Positions 27,606-35,700 of a stretch of 55,966 bases of DNA are shown here, one piece after another. Source of the stretch: Methanobrevibacter thaueri (GTDB taxonomy: Archaea; Methanobacteriota; Methanobacteria; Methanobacteriales; Methanobacteriaceae). Position 1 is the stretch's first letter. The number at the start of each line of letters is the position of its first letter. The notes under the pieces are model-generated. The model was not told the origin of the DNA. It saw nothing but the letters and a program-made list of their open reading frames with translations, and did not search any database. The stretch lies in NCBI RefSeq assembly GCF_015062915.1, contig NZ_SUTJ01000010.1, positions 1 through 55,966 of the forward strand. Reading direction: 5' to 3'. The position numbers were made by a program, and so were the translations under genes.

Positions 27606-28522
27606 CATTCCATCATGAACAAATGGAAAATGCCTGAATTCAACCGGGAATCATCACAGGTTTTCTCAAGCAGTGATGAGTACTCCAAAAGAACATCACG
27701 ATTCAGTATGATGTTTTCCAAACCTGGATTAATTATTATTCCATCCATATCCTCATTCAACACGAAATTGGTCATGAAAGAGAAGTTAATTATCTGATAA
27801 TAATTGTTCATGCCTGTTTCAACATGCTCCATCTTTTTTTGTGAAGTGTAAGCGGTAGCGTATTTTCCCCCAATCTTATCCTTATAAAGTGTGGAGGGAT
27901 TGTCCGGATCTTCAATTTTAATTACACCGTCAACTGCAGAGCCACTCATGTCCTCTCTTGACACCATAAGTGTGAGAAGAACGGATTTTGATATGCACTC
28001 GAAAAGCTCCTCATACTTTCCGATGTTTGAAGGGTCGGATATGAAGCGCTCAAGGCTTGTGTTGTCAATTGAGTCCCTGATTTTGATAAGCTCCTCTGTG
28101 CTGTATCCGTCATCCGAATTGTAATCGAATTTCGGCAAGTCGGATATATATGAAAAGAGGTCCTTTTTCATGAGAAATGATTCTGTGCCAGGATTTATGA
28201 TAAATCCGTCAATAAAATTCCCTTCAACCATGCTCTTGTATACTTCAAAGACAAATGGTTGAGATCCGCTCTCATCATCACTGAATGTCTTTCTAAACTC
28301 ATCCATATCAGTGAACAATACTCCATAGTCCTTGCCTTCATCCTCAAATCCCTGAAAGTCTAATCCATCTGCTGACATATCAGCTGCAATGATCAAGTAT
28401 GAATGCTTCAGTTCATTGATGAATCTTTCAAAGACCTCATCGGGAGTGTTCTCATAACTGTAGCTTAAAAGTTCCTCAATTGTTTTTCTTAGATTATCAT
28501 GTCTGATGAATGGTTTATACAT
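27602..28522 (-). CDS. SseB-like protein (two tandem SseB-type domains)
   Basis: 306 residues. First half: DYGVLFTDMDEFRKTFSDDE, then FIDGFIINPGTESFLMKKDL. Second half: KYATAYTSQKKMEHV, then MDGIIINPGLENIILNRDVL. The similarity in length, order and motifs to the proteins at 20770 and 26239 marks a local gene family. The 3' end overlaps the convergent HTH gene. A small zinc-ribbon gene lies 29 bases downstream of nothing else on this strand, that is, upstream of its start at 28552. Confidence 0.72.
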   Translation of the reverse strand: MYKPFIRHDNLRKTIEELLSYSYENTPDEVFERFINELKHSYLIIAADMSADGLDFQGFEDEGKDYGVLFTDMDEFRKTFSDDESGSQPFVFEVYKSMVEGNFIDGFIINPGTESFLMKKDLFSYISDLPKFDYNSDDGYSTEELIKIRDSIDNTSLERFISDPSNIGKYEELFECISKSVLLTLMVSREDMSGSAVDGVIKIEDPDNPSTLYKDKIGGKYATAYTSQKKMEHVETGMNNYYQIINFSFMTNFVLNEDMDGIIINPGLENIILNRDVLLEYSSLLEKTCDDSRLNSGIFHLFMMEC

Positions 28523-28551
28523 GTTAATTTACCTCGTGGCGTTTGATTTTA

Positions 28552-28737
28552 TTATCTGATTAGTGTTTTTTCACAGAAAACGCAGACTCTTTTTAATGGG
28601 ACAACCCTTCCGCAATATGGGCATTTAATTGTTTTAGGCTTTTTCCTTTCATTCAAGGAGTTTGCGGAAGATTGGGATAATGCGCCAGACTTGTATGGCA
28701 CATAATCGCTTCCTGCGTAATAGCCTCCTCTGGCCAT
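28552..28737 (-). CDS. Very small zinc-ribbon protein
   Basis: 61 residues. A Gly/Tyr/Ser-rich N-terminus (MARGGYYAGSDYVPYKSGAL) precedes a C-terminal zinc ribbon CPYCGRVVPLKRVCVFC with four cysteines. Its ATG directly abuts the stop codon of the TPR/cold-shock-like gene (TAGATG), so the two are coupled. The basic ribbon could bind nucleic acid or a protein partner. Function unknown. Confidence 0.78.
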   Translation of the reverse strand: MARGGYYAGSDYVPYKSGALSQSSANSLNERKKPKTIKCPYCGRVVPLKRVCVFCEKTLIR

Positions 28738-29907
28738 CTATAATGCGCTCCTGATATTGACCGCTTTGGTTGATTCCCTGTTCTTGGACTTGTCAAAGCT
28801 TTTCTCAGTGTAGAAAGATACGTATTCCCCTACATTGAGATTATCCCCCTTATATTCGAACACATTGAAGTATAGTGATTCATGACTGTCTGATGTGATG
28901 AATCCTGACTTTCCATGTTCAAATATTTTGGTTATTGTACCGTACTGGAGTTGCTGGTCCTTGAACTTGTACTCTGACCAGTATTTCTTAAGCTCGCTTT
29001 CCAATGCGCGCTTGTCAAGGTTATCCTCATCAATATCCAATTCCTCAATCTCATCAGGAATAGGCTTGTCGTTTTCAAGCTTGATTGCGTAGAAGAGTTC
29101 AGCATGTTTCAATGCCAATTCAGGTTCAATGTCCTTCAAGATCTTATATGCAAGATAGTAAAGGTTTACCTTGATGAGGCTAGGGTCTCTTGTAAGAACT
29201 GCAGGGCCAATATAGTCCATTGCCTTTTCATTCTCACCTAAAAGATAGTAGTTTTCGGCAATCTCCTTTTGAACGAACCAGTCCTTCTTGACCTTGGCAA
29301 CCTTTTCCAGGTATTCGAAAGCCTCTTCGCTTCTGGAAAGTTCCCTTAGGGACTTGGCTATTCTCCAATTATACCAGACGTCACTGTTGCTTGTAAACAC
29401 GGTCAATGATTCAAGGGCTTCCTTTGATGTTTCAATGCATTTTTCAAATTCATCGCATTCAAAATAGGTCTTTGTGGCATAATCATAGTATTTCTCCTTC
29501 TTGGACCTGTAAACCCTTTCCTCGGTTTCAAACCTTTTCTCATCCAGGAGTTTCGGGTCAATCTTGTCAAGCCATGCAAGAAGGTTGTAGTAGTCCTTGT
29601 CCATGTAAAGATGGTCCAATACCTTGAAGACTGATTGTGTGTATGCACATACAGGCTTCTCGTTCAAATCGTCCTGATTGATGAGTTCGGTGACGAGTTC
29701 TGCTGACTCGAAGAGTTTGTCCTCATCGTATCCGTCCTTGATGTAGAGTTGGTATAGTGACCAGCAGTAAAAAATTTTATCCCAGTCGTTTAAGACTTCA
29801 GGATTCTCATTATAATGTTTTTCATAAATAGACAAAGCTTCTTCGTAATTCTTATCTTTGTAAAGTTTTTTTGCTTCCATTAATTCTTTTCTAATCTCTT
29901 TGGTCAT
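28738..29907 (-). CDS. TPR-like protein with C-terminal cold-shock-like domain
   Basis: 389 residues. Residues 1-310 are helical repeats of TPR type (ELMEAKKLYKDKNYEEALSI, ETSKEALESLTVFTSN, QKEIAENYYLLGENEKAMDY). The last 70 residues resemble a cold-shock/OB domain: LQYGTITKIFEHGKSGFITS then ESLYFNVFEYKG, with the aromatic nucleic-acid-binding positions (G-F-I and Y-F-N) kept. The combination suggests a scaffold bound to RNA or single-stranded DNA. A shorter paralog without this domain lies at 44269. Coupled to the 61-residue zinc ribbon downstream. Confidence 0.83.
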   Translation of the reverse strand: MTKEIRKELMEAKKLYKDKNYEEALSIYEKHYNENPEVLNDWDKIFYCWSLYQLYIKDGYDEDKLFESAELVTELINQDDLNEKPVCAYTQSVFKVLDHLYMDKDYYNLLAWLDKIDPKLLDEKRFETEERVYRSKKEKYYDYATKTYFECDEFEKCIETSKEALESLTVFTSNSDVWYNWRIAKSLRELSRSEEAFEYLEKVAKVKKDWFVQKEIAENYYLLGENEKAMDYIGPAVLTRDPSLIKVNLYYLAYKILKDIEPELALKHAELFYAIKLENDKPIPDEIEELDIDEDNLDKRALESELKKYWSEYKFKDQQLQYGTITKIFEHGKSGFITSDSHESLYFNVFEYKGDNLNVGEYVSFYTEKSFDKSKNRESTKAVNIRSAL

Positions 29908-30020
29908 GGTTGAACCTCCCTAAATAATGTTGGTACATTATTATTAGATGGTGGTTGTATTTAAATTTGTTGTTAATTGTGTGTAATATATACTCAACAT
30001 TAATAGTGAAATTTAAAAAT

Positions 30021-30051
30021 TAACGTATGATAGAAAAGAAAAGATACGTTA
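30021..30051. repeat. Inverted repeat TAACGTAT-N15-ATACGTTA
   Basis: Perfect 8-base arms (30021-30028 and 30044-30051) in the intergenic region ahead of the gene-poor stretch, followed by T-rich sequence on the plus strand. It resembles, in its CGTAT/ATACG arms, the palindromes at 38944 and 46630. Confidence 0.45.
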
Positions 30052-30269
30052 AATTCTTATTTTTCTATTTAAAAAGAATATTATTCTTTATATTAATAAA
30101 AAAAAGTATATATCAAATAAAATCAAATATACTAAATAATCAAATCCTTGATCCAGATGGAGGTGGTATTATTCGTGATACAATAATATTGCCGATGTTA
30201 GGATTTAAAACATGTGTTTTAATGAATACTACATTTGGCATATTTATTCATTCAAATGGAGGAATCCTT

Positions 30270-30365
30270 ATGAGTTTCCAAAAGAAATTTTGGACCGGAA
30301 TGCTCATAATAACCATCATTTCGTGGTGTTTTGCATTCCATATCATATGGATTGTTTATAAATAA
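30270..30365 (+). CDS. 31-residue single-span membrane protein
   Basis: A short ORF, MSFQKKFWTGMLIITIISWC at the N-terminus and IIWIVYK at the end, forms one transmembrane helix with a basic cytoplasmic start. It has a very good ribosome binding site (GGAGGA, 6 bases before the ATG), which sets it apart from the AT-rich ORF that contains it in the same frame (30027-30269, no such site). No homologous family is recognised. It could be a subunit of a membrane complex or a small toxin. Confidence 0.5.
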   Translation: MSFQKKFWTGMLIITIISWCFAFHIIWIVYK

Positions 30366-30510
30366 TCCAATCCAATATTGATTTCTCCTTTAAATCATAG
30401 GAATCTTCGAATTTTATGAGGATTGTTTTCAATGGCCTTAATTGACCATATTTGGATTTGTTTAATCATAAAAGACACTTCCTATGGTTTATAAATACAA
30501 AATGAAAAAC
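30366..30510. other. Non-coding AT-rich stretch
   Basis: No ORF with a ribosome binding site. The only structure seen is a wide inverted repeat CATAGGAA (30396-30403) / TTCCTATG (30479-30486). It ends at a TATA box for the candidate RNA gene that follows. Confidence 0.4.
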
Positions 30511-30520
30511 TTTATATATT
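30511..30520 (+). promoter_or_regulatory. TATA box for a candidate small RNA
   Basis: TTTATATATT preceded by an A-rich segment (GAAAAAC). Archaeal spacing would place the transcript start near 30538-30545, immediately before a series of hairpins and not before any ORF. Confidence 0.45.
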
Positions 30521-30539
30521 GTTTGCTTCATATTTACAA

Positions 30540-30700
30540 TCAGAGTTTATAATCCACATATTTTGGATTTCAAATTCTAACATTTGAATGAATAAATTTT
30601 TCAACACCTAATGTATCACAATATGTTTTTACATATTTTAGGTATTGAAATGACTATTTGTGAATCCATTTGATTCACAAATCAATAGTCATGCTATTTT
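30540..30700 (+). ncRNA. Candidate structured small RNA with three hairpins
   Basis: Three stem-loops follow each other in a region without ORFs. The first is TTCAAAT-N6-ATTTGAA (30569-30588). The second has an outer stem ACCTAA/TTAGGT (30606-30643) with an inner perfect AATATGT-TTTT-ACATATT. The third runs from 30650 to 30692 with arms ATGACTAT and TTGTGAATC on the left, matched on the right with one 4-base bulge. It is followed by CTATTTTT, as in a terminator. A TATA box sits about 27 bases upstream of the expected start. Class unknown. The ends are estimated. Confidence 0.45.
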
Positions 30701-30780
30701 TGTTAATTAGTCTTTAAGTAACTACTAATATTTTCCTAAAATTGATAAACTTTTTTAAAAATTCACAAATGAGAATATGA

Positions 30781-30837
30781 ACCGTATTATGTATATTCTG
30801 ACCTAAAATATACGTAAAAATAAGTGCGGATAACGGT
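30781..30837 (-). terminator. Nested hairpin immediately after the SHOCT/zinc-ribbon gene
   Basis: GTATATT (30791-30797) pairs with AATATAC (30807-30813), and an outer ACCGT/ACGGT pair encloses it. It lies directly after the stop codon at 30840-30842 on the minus strand and may protect or end the transcript. There is no long T-run after it, so RNA stability is as likely as termination. Confidence 0.4.
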
Positions 30838-30839
30838 TA

Positions 30840-31544
30840 TTAATCCTCAACCTCATGGCCACAGTTGGAGCAGAACTGTGAGTCCCCGTCAAGCTTCTCA
30901 CCGCAATTGGTGCAGTACCTATCGTCACTGTAAATCAGGGCCTTTCTGAGTTCAAGCTCCTCTTCTGAAATCAGTCCCCTCTCAAAGAGATTGTACAGGT
31001 CAAGAAGATCATCAAACTCGTCACGGTTCTGGTTGTCTATGTTGTCCTCAAGTATCTCCTTTAACGGTATGGCCTTGGCCTCATTGATTTCAAAGACGAA
31101 CTCATCATCATAGGTGTCTATTGTAATCTTGTTTTTTGACCATCCACCCTGTGATATGTTGATTTCAACCATTTCAGAGTAGAGGAGTTTTTCATTGCTT
31201 TTCTCTATTGTGACACCGTCATGCTCAAGCAGCATGTCGCTTCCAACCCATTCATCCCCTTGAAGAATGTTTATCCATACCTTTTCCTGCTTGAAGATGC
31301 TTTCCTTTTCCTTATGTATTTTGGCCTGCTTCAGATTGATTGAGTCTATGGAATCTTCAAATTCTTCAATTATCTCCGGGGTTATCTCATCGTTTTTGAT
31401 TTCAAGCTTTTTTGATTTTAGGAATTTTAAAAAGAGCTTGTTCGGTGACCCCAATGGTGTAATCAAATCATAGTCTTCCAAAAGATCCATGTTTTGATTG
31501 TAGGTATCGTTTGAAGAATTTTTAAAAAAATTTTTAAGTTCCAT
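30840..31544 (-). CDS. SHOCT-domain protein with C-terminal zinc ribbon
   Basis: 234 residues. The central part (residues 85-165) resembles PH-like/GRAM beta domains (KVWINILQGDEWVGSDMLLE). A SHOCT segment (DDLLDLYNLFERGLISEEEL) lies at about residues 178-200, followed by a double zinc ribbon YCTNCGEKLDGDSQFCSNCG. SHOCT domains are short oligomerisation helices often attached to membrane or PH-like domains. Function unknown. Here the zinc ribbon is C-terminal, unlike the neighbouring proteins, where it is N-terminal. Confidence 0.75.
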   Translation of the reverse strand: MELKNFFKNSSNDTYNQNMDLLEDYDLITPLGSPNKLFLKFLKSKKLEIKNDEITPEIIEEFEDSIDSINLKQAKIHKEKESIFKQEKVWINILQGDEWVGSDMLLEHDGVTIEKSNEKLLYSEMVEINISQGGWSKNKITIDTYDDEFVFEINEAKAIPLKEILEDNIDNQNRDEFDDLLDLYNLFERGLISEEELELRKALIYSDDRYCTNCGEKLDGDSQFCSNCGHEVED

Positions 31545-31723
31545 GGTAATAGTTAGTTTTTTCAGATAAATATACTATTGCATAATGAAAAAAATTATAA
31601 AATTGAACAAAATGATAAAAAAATAATTATGTTTTAGATATCATTTGCATAAGTGAATGTACAGTTTTTGTCACTTGCCAAAAAAGTGGTCATGGGATTG
31701 CATGGAAGATGCAACCTGCATGA

Positions 31724-32017
31724 TTATAGTTCAAAGTTAAAGCTGACAGTAGTGAATTTCATTCCGCTGTCACGGATTTTCTTGGATTTGATGTCCACAT
31801 TGCCGTATTCCTTTAAAAAAGTGTTGATTTCACCTGAAACCTCATGGTAGTTTTTCCTGTCATAGACCCTGTAGTTTCCCATGAACTTTACCTTATCCTT
31901 GGTTTTCAGGATATTCACCTGGTCCATCCTGTATGATTCGTTGTTTTTCTCTAAAACAGAGTTGACTTTGGCAACTATTTCCTCTTTGATTTTATTTTTT
32001 TCCTCATCACTGATCAT
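31724..32017 (-). CDS. Hypothetical protein, 97 aa
   Basis: Small soluble protein: an N-terminal helix (DEEKNKIKEEIVAKVNSVLE) followed by beta strands (VKFMGNYRVYDRKNYHEVSG, DSGMKFTTVSFNFEL), an alpha-beta layout. No known family recognised. The tandem 23-nt repeat array lies 107-268 bases upstream of its start, so its transcription may be affected by that array. Confidence 0.65.
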   Translation of the reverse strand: MISDEEKNKIKEEIVAKVNSVLEKNNESYRMDQVNILKTKDKVKFMGNYRVYDRKNYHEVSGEINTFLKEYGNVDIKSKKIRDSGMKFTTVSFNFEL

Positions 32018-32124
32018 GATATTATCTCCCGCTTTGAATTGAACAAGTAGTTATTACTATGTTTAATCTGTAAGTAATTATAATTAATGCAAAAATGAGT
32101 GATTCTTAAAAAAATTAGTAGTTA

Positions 32125-32285
32125 TTAAAGTGATTATACCAAATCCATTTAAGTAATTATACGAATTTCATTTAAGTGATTATACCAAATCCATTTAAGT
32201 AATTATACGAATTTCATTTAAGTGATTATCCACTTTTTACTTAAGTGATTATACGCATTTCATTTAAGTGATTTTACACGTTAAT
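32125..32285. repeat. Seven tandem copies of a 23-nt repeat
   Basis: Seven back-to-back 23-base units fill this intergenic stretch, with consensus TTTAAGTGATTATAC followed by a variable 8-base end. Units 2 and 4 (from 32148 and 32194) are identical, as are units 1 and 3 except at one or two bases; units 5-7 diverge. Exact 23-base periodicity (about two helical turns) and no spacers exclude a CRISPR array. Possible roles are multiple binding sites for one protein, a length-variable promoter region, or simple slippage expansion. It covers most of the 303-base gap between 32018 and 32320. Confidence 0.9.
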
Positions 32286-32320
32286 AAATAAAATTAAAAA
32301 AAAGAGTGAGTAATTATCAA

Positions 32321-32434
32321 TTACCCGTAGTTTTCGCCGACCCAACCCATGTTAACTCCATTGATTGCGCCGCAGTATTCGCATACATCTGTATCGTCGT
32401 CGTTCATCTCACCGCAATAATCGCATTCCCACAT
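32321..32434 (-). CDS. 37-residue zinc-ribbon protein
   Basis: A very short gene: MWECDYCGEMNDDDTDVCEY begins the protein, giving two CxxC knuckles (CDYC and CEYC) of a zinc ribbon, and it ends VNMGWVGENYG. GGTGATG sits 2 bases before the ATG, with the core at the usual spacing. The codons are less AT-rich than the intergenic DNA on either side. It is followed by the repeat array and preceded by another tiny zinc ribbon, with 9 bases between them. Likely a single-domain zinc-ribbon protein with unknown partner. Confidence 0.75.
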   Translation of the reverse strand: MWECDYCGEMNDDDTDVCEYCGAINGVNMGWVGENYG

Positions 32435-32443
32435 GTCATCACC

Positions 32444-32629
32444 TCATTCATAGTCGTCGGGATCAACATATCCCAGCTCTTCGGCATCGTCGAAGTCAAG
32501 CATGTCGTCTCCAAAGTCATCAATCTCGTATATGTCCCAGTCTGGACTGTCTGATAAGTCAGAACCGCATTCAGCACATGTGACCCTTTCGGGACTGTTC
32601 AAGTGTCCGCATACTCCGCATGTTATCAT
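32444..32629 (-). CDS. 61-residue zinc-ribbon protein with acidic tail
   Basis: N-terminal zinc ribbon CGVCGHLNSPERVTCAECG (residues 4-22) and a very acidic C-terminus (DWDIYEIDDFGDDMLDFDDA). The start is supported by GGTGATAAC directly before the ATG. It is the partner of the 37-residue zinc ribbon downstream. Acidic tails of this kind can mimic nucleic acid or bind basic proteins; that is inference. Confidence 0.8.
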   Translation of the reverse strand: MITCGVCGHLNSPERVTCAECGSDLSDSPDWDIYEIDDFGDDMLDFDDAEELGYVDPDDYE

Positions 32630-32711
32630 GTTATCACCTTGATATTAGAATGCTTTCAAGTAGTATATTAATGTTTTGATGACTGGTTTAAAAAAAGAGT
32701 ATGGGTAAAAT

Positions 32712-32752
32712 TTTTAAAAAAAAAGAAGTGTTAGGGAAGTGTAATCCCTAAC
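32712..32752 (-). terminator. Hairpin-T-run terminator of the adhesin gene
   Basis: The stop codon of the adhesin gene is part of the stem: GTTAGGG (minus strand) pairs with CCCTAAC across a 9-base loop (arms 32746-32752 and 32730-32736), followed by ACTTC and a run of nine T on the minus strand. Confidence 0.75.
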
Positions 32753-35700
32753 GTTTTACCTTAGCTGTTCTTTTGACAGTGTTTTTAAGGTAGGTCACTT
32801 GATATTTGACCTTTTTGCCTTTTTTGAGCTTTTTGAGAACTTTCTTTTTAATGGTTACTTTAGCAACACCCTTCTTGCTGGTTTTAGCGGTGTACTTTTT
32901 GCCCTTGAATTTGAAAGTTACCTTTTTGCCCTTGACCGCTTTCTTGCCGTTTTTCAAGGTAGCCTTGAGGACAAGCTTTTTGGCGGATCTTTTGACCTTA
33001 ACCTTCTTGAGCTTCAAGTTCTGTTTCACTTTAACAGTGTTCTTGACTGTTTTGCCCTTGTAGGTTGCAGTGATTGTGTACTTGCCGACCTTTGCGGTTT
33101 TTGGTATTTTAAGTTTGGCAATTCCGTTCTTATCGGTTTTGACCTTGTAGGTTTTCTTGTTGAATTTGATTACAACAATCTGACCTGCTCCAACAGCCTT
33201 ACCGTTATCTCCAATGGCCTTTACCTTATATGAGGTTCCGTCAAAGTAGTACATGTTGACATTTGCGTTTTGAATCAGCCTGTTTACAATAGTGATTTTC
33301 TTGACTGCAACATCTCCATTGATTGTGGTTGCTGTAATGTCATATTTTCCAACATTAAGGGAGAGTGTTACTTTAGCAGTACCGTTTGCATCGGTTGTGA
33401 CATTGTAGGTTTTGCCGTTAACGGTAAATGTGATTACAACACCGCTTTCAGCATTGCCCTTATCGTCAATGAGTTTCACCTGATAATCAACAGTCTTTGA
33501 CCAGCCGTAGCTTGCATCGGAAGCAACGATGGTGAGTTTTTCAACTGTAATTGTCTTGTTGAGAGACATTGGCATGTAGTTCTTGTCACCAATGTATGAA
33601 ACGCTTGCAGTATAATTGCCATAAGTCATGTTTTCAAGATTGAAGATTGCCTGACCCTCTTTTAGTGTTTGATTGAAGGTTTTTCCTGAAATGTTCAGGG
33701 TAATGTTTCCTGTAGCAGTACTTGGAACGGTCACAATAACAGTCTTTCCAACCACATCAACGTCAAAGAGATACTCTTCAGCTTTTAGGATGTTGAACTT
33801 GATTGTATCATTTGCACCGATTATGTACTCACTTCCATCGTTGGCTACAAATGCTGTGTATTCTCCTGCATCAAAGTTGGACAGGTTTAGTGTGAATGCA
33901 TCTGTAATGATATTCAATACAACAGCATCTTTATCGTCTTTAATTGTAATCTCGAATTCTGTTGCATAGTCATCGTAGAATTTGAGGACGATGTTCTCTC
34001 CATAGGTCACATTGCCTAAGGATTCAATGTGGATGTTTGACTGTCCCTTATATACTTCAAATGTTGCGTTTTGAATGATGTTTACATATCTATCATCATC
34101 AAATGTTGCATTTACGCTGTAATTGCCCGGAATCAATTCTAAGTCGTCATCAAAGTATCCGACACCGTCTTCCACTTCAATATCAAATTTTGTTCCGTTA
34201 ATGTTGATATGGTATATGCCGTCAACATCAGCATACATGTATATGAAAACGTCCCTGCCATAGTCAACATTATCCACATGGATTTCAACATTGTTGTCGG
34301 CAGTGACGTTGAAACCAACTGAATCACTGCTTGATGCAATGTTCTCATTACCCAAATTGATTACAGTTAGGATGTATGTGCCGACATCCAATTCTGGAAG
34401 CTGATATGTATCGCCGTCAATAATTGTACTGTTTATAGTCTCATTTGTCTTGTTATTCTTGATTGTAATGTTATATTGGGCAGGATGGTCATCGTATATA
34501 TAGATTGTGACTATATCATAAACGGTCACATTTTCAAGATTATAGATTATGGCAACGTTTGATTTTACTTTCAATACGTTGAATGTTGCATTTGCCGGTT
34601 TAGTGTCATAATTTTCAATGTCTGATGTTACTTTAACTGAATATTTACCGATATTCAATGAGGATAATGTAGCACTGCCAGTGCCGTTTACAACATTCAA
34701 AGTTACCTCTTTTACAGTTCCTTCTGTTGAATTCGTAACTATCAACTTGTATTCTCCGTCACCATCAGCCCTGACGGTTATGGTTATGTTTTGACCGTGT
34801 TCAACATCTTCAACATCGATTTTGACATTGTTTTCCTTTTTATGGATAGTAAATGTTTTATTAACATAGACTCCAACTCTTCCTCCATCTCCAAGGTCAT
34901 ATATTAATAGACTATAATTTCCAGCACCCAATGTCGGAAGGACCATATAGTGATTGGAAGTTGTTTGATTGAATATGTTATTGCCGTGCCTTTCGACTTC
35001 AACCCTATATGAATTGGTGCTGCCTTTGAATGTTACATTAATGTTATCACCGAACTGGAGATTATCACTTATCGGATCTACTTCAATATGTGCAGCTATC
35101 TTTTTGATTATAAAGAGCTTGGAATCCTTGCTTGGGTAGTGCTGACTGTCACCGGAACTATATACAGTGATATTGTATGTACCAGCAAACAATCCTACAG
35201 TATAATTCTTATTATCAGTGTAACCATCAATAAGAATTGCACCTGAGCTTGCGTTGGTTATGACAACCCTGACGGAATCGTAGTCACCTATGAATGGAAT
35301 GGTACAGTTATCGAATTCAAATTCCTCCTCATCAGTAATGTTGATAGTTACTGGGTTTGAAGAAGGTTGTCTTTTGAGAGTGAAACTTCCCTCAATTTCT
35401 TTTCCAGGTAAAGTGACACCATAATAGTTGTCATCTGCATGATATGCCTTGTAGGTGTAGTTTCCGTCTTCAAGTTCATAGTAGTCATATTTTGCCTGAC
35501 CTGAAGCGTTGGTCATCACTTCGGCCTTTTTGACAAGAGTGCCGTTTTTAAAGATATCAATTGTAACGTAAATGCCGGTTATGTTTTCTGTTTTGACAGG
35601 GTCATTTCCTGTAACCACAATTCCATTCCAGTAGGTCACGTTTTCAAATTTTATGACATGGTCAGCACGAATCGCATTGATATAGTTGTTTTCACCGGTT

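Noticed and set aside
30027..30269. In-frame upstream extension of the 31-residue membrane protein (112 aa in total), with a GGGIIRD segment like TRIC/UPF0126 channels
   Set aside because: No ribosome binding site at its ATG, extremely AT-rich low-complexity sequence, and the GGG-x-x-RD match is too short. At most a remnant of a channel gene.
32125..32285. Possible CRISPR array
   Set aside because: The 23-base units are directly adjacent with no unique spacers, and no cas genes are in the window.
32799..33233. Plus-strand ORFs opposite the adhesin C-terminus (144 and 85 aa, Phe/Leu-rich)
   Set aside because: They are the mirror of the Lys-rich codons of the adhesin and have no independent start signal.
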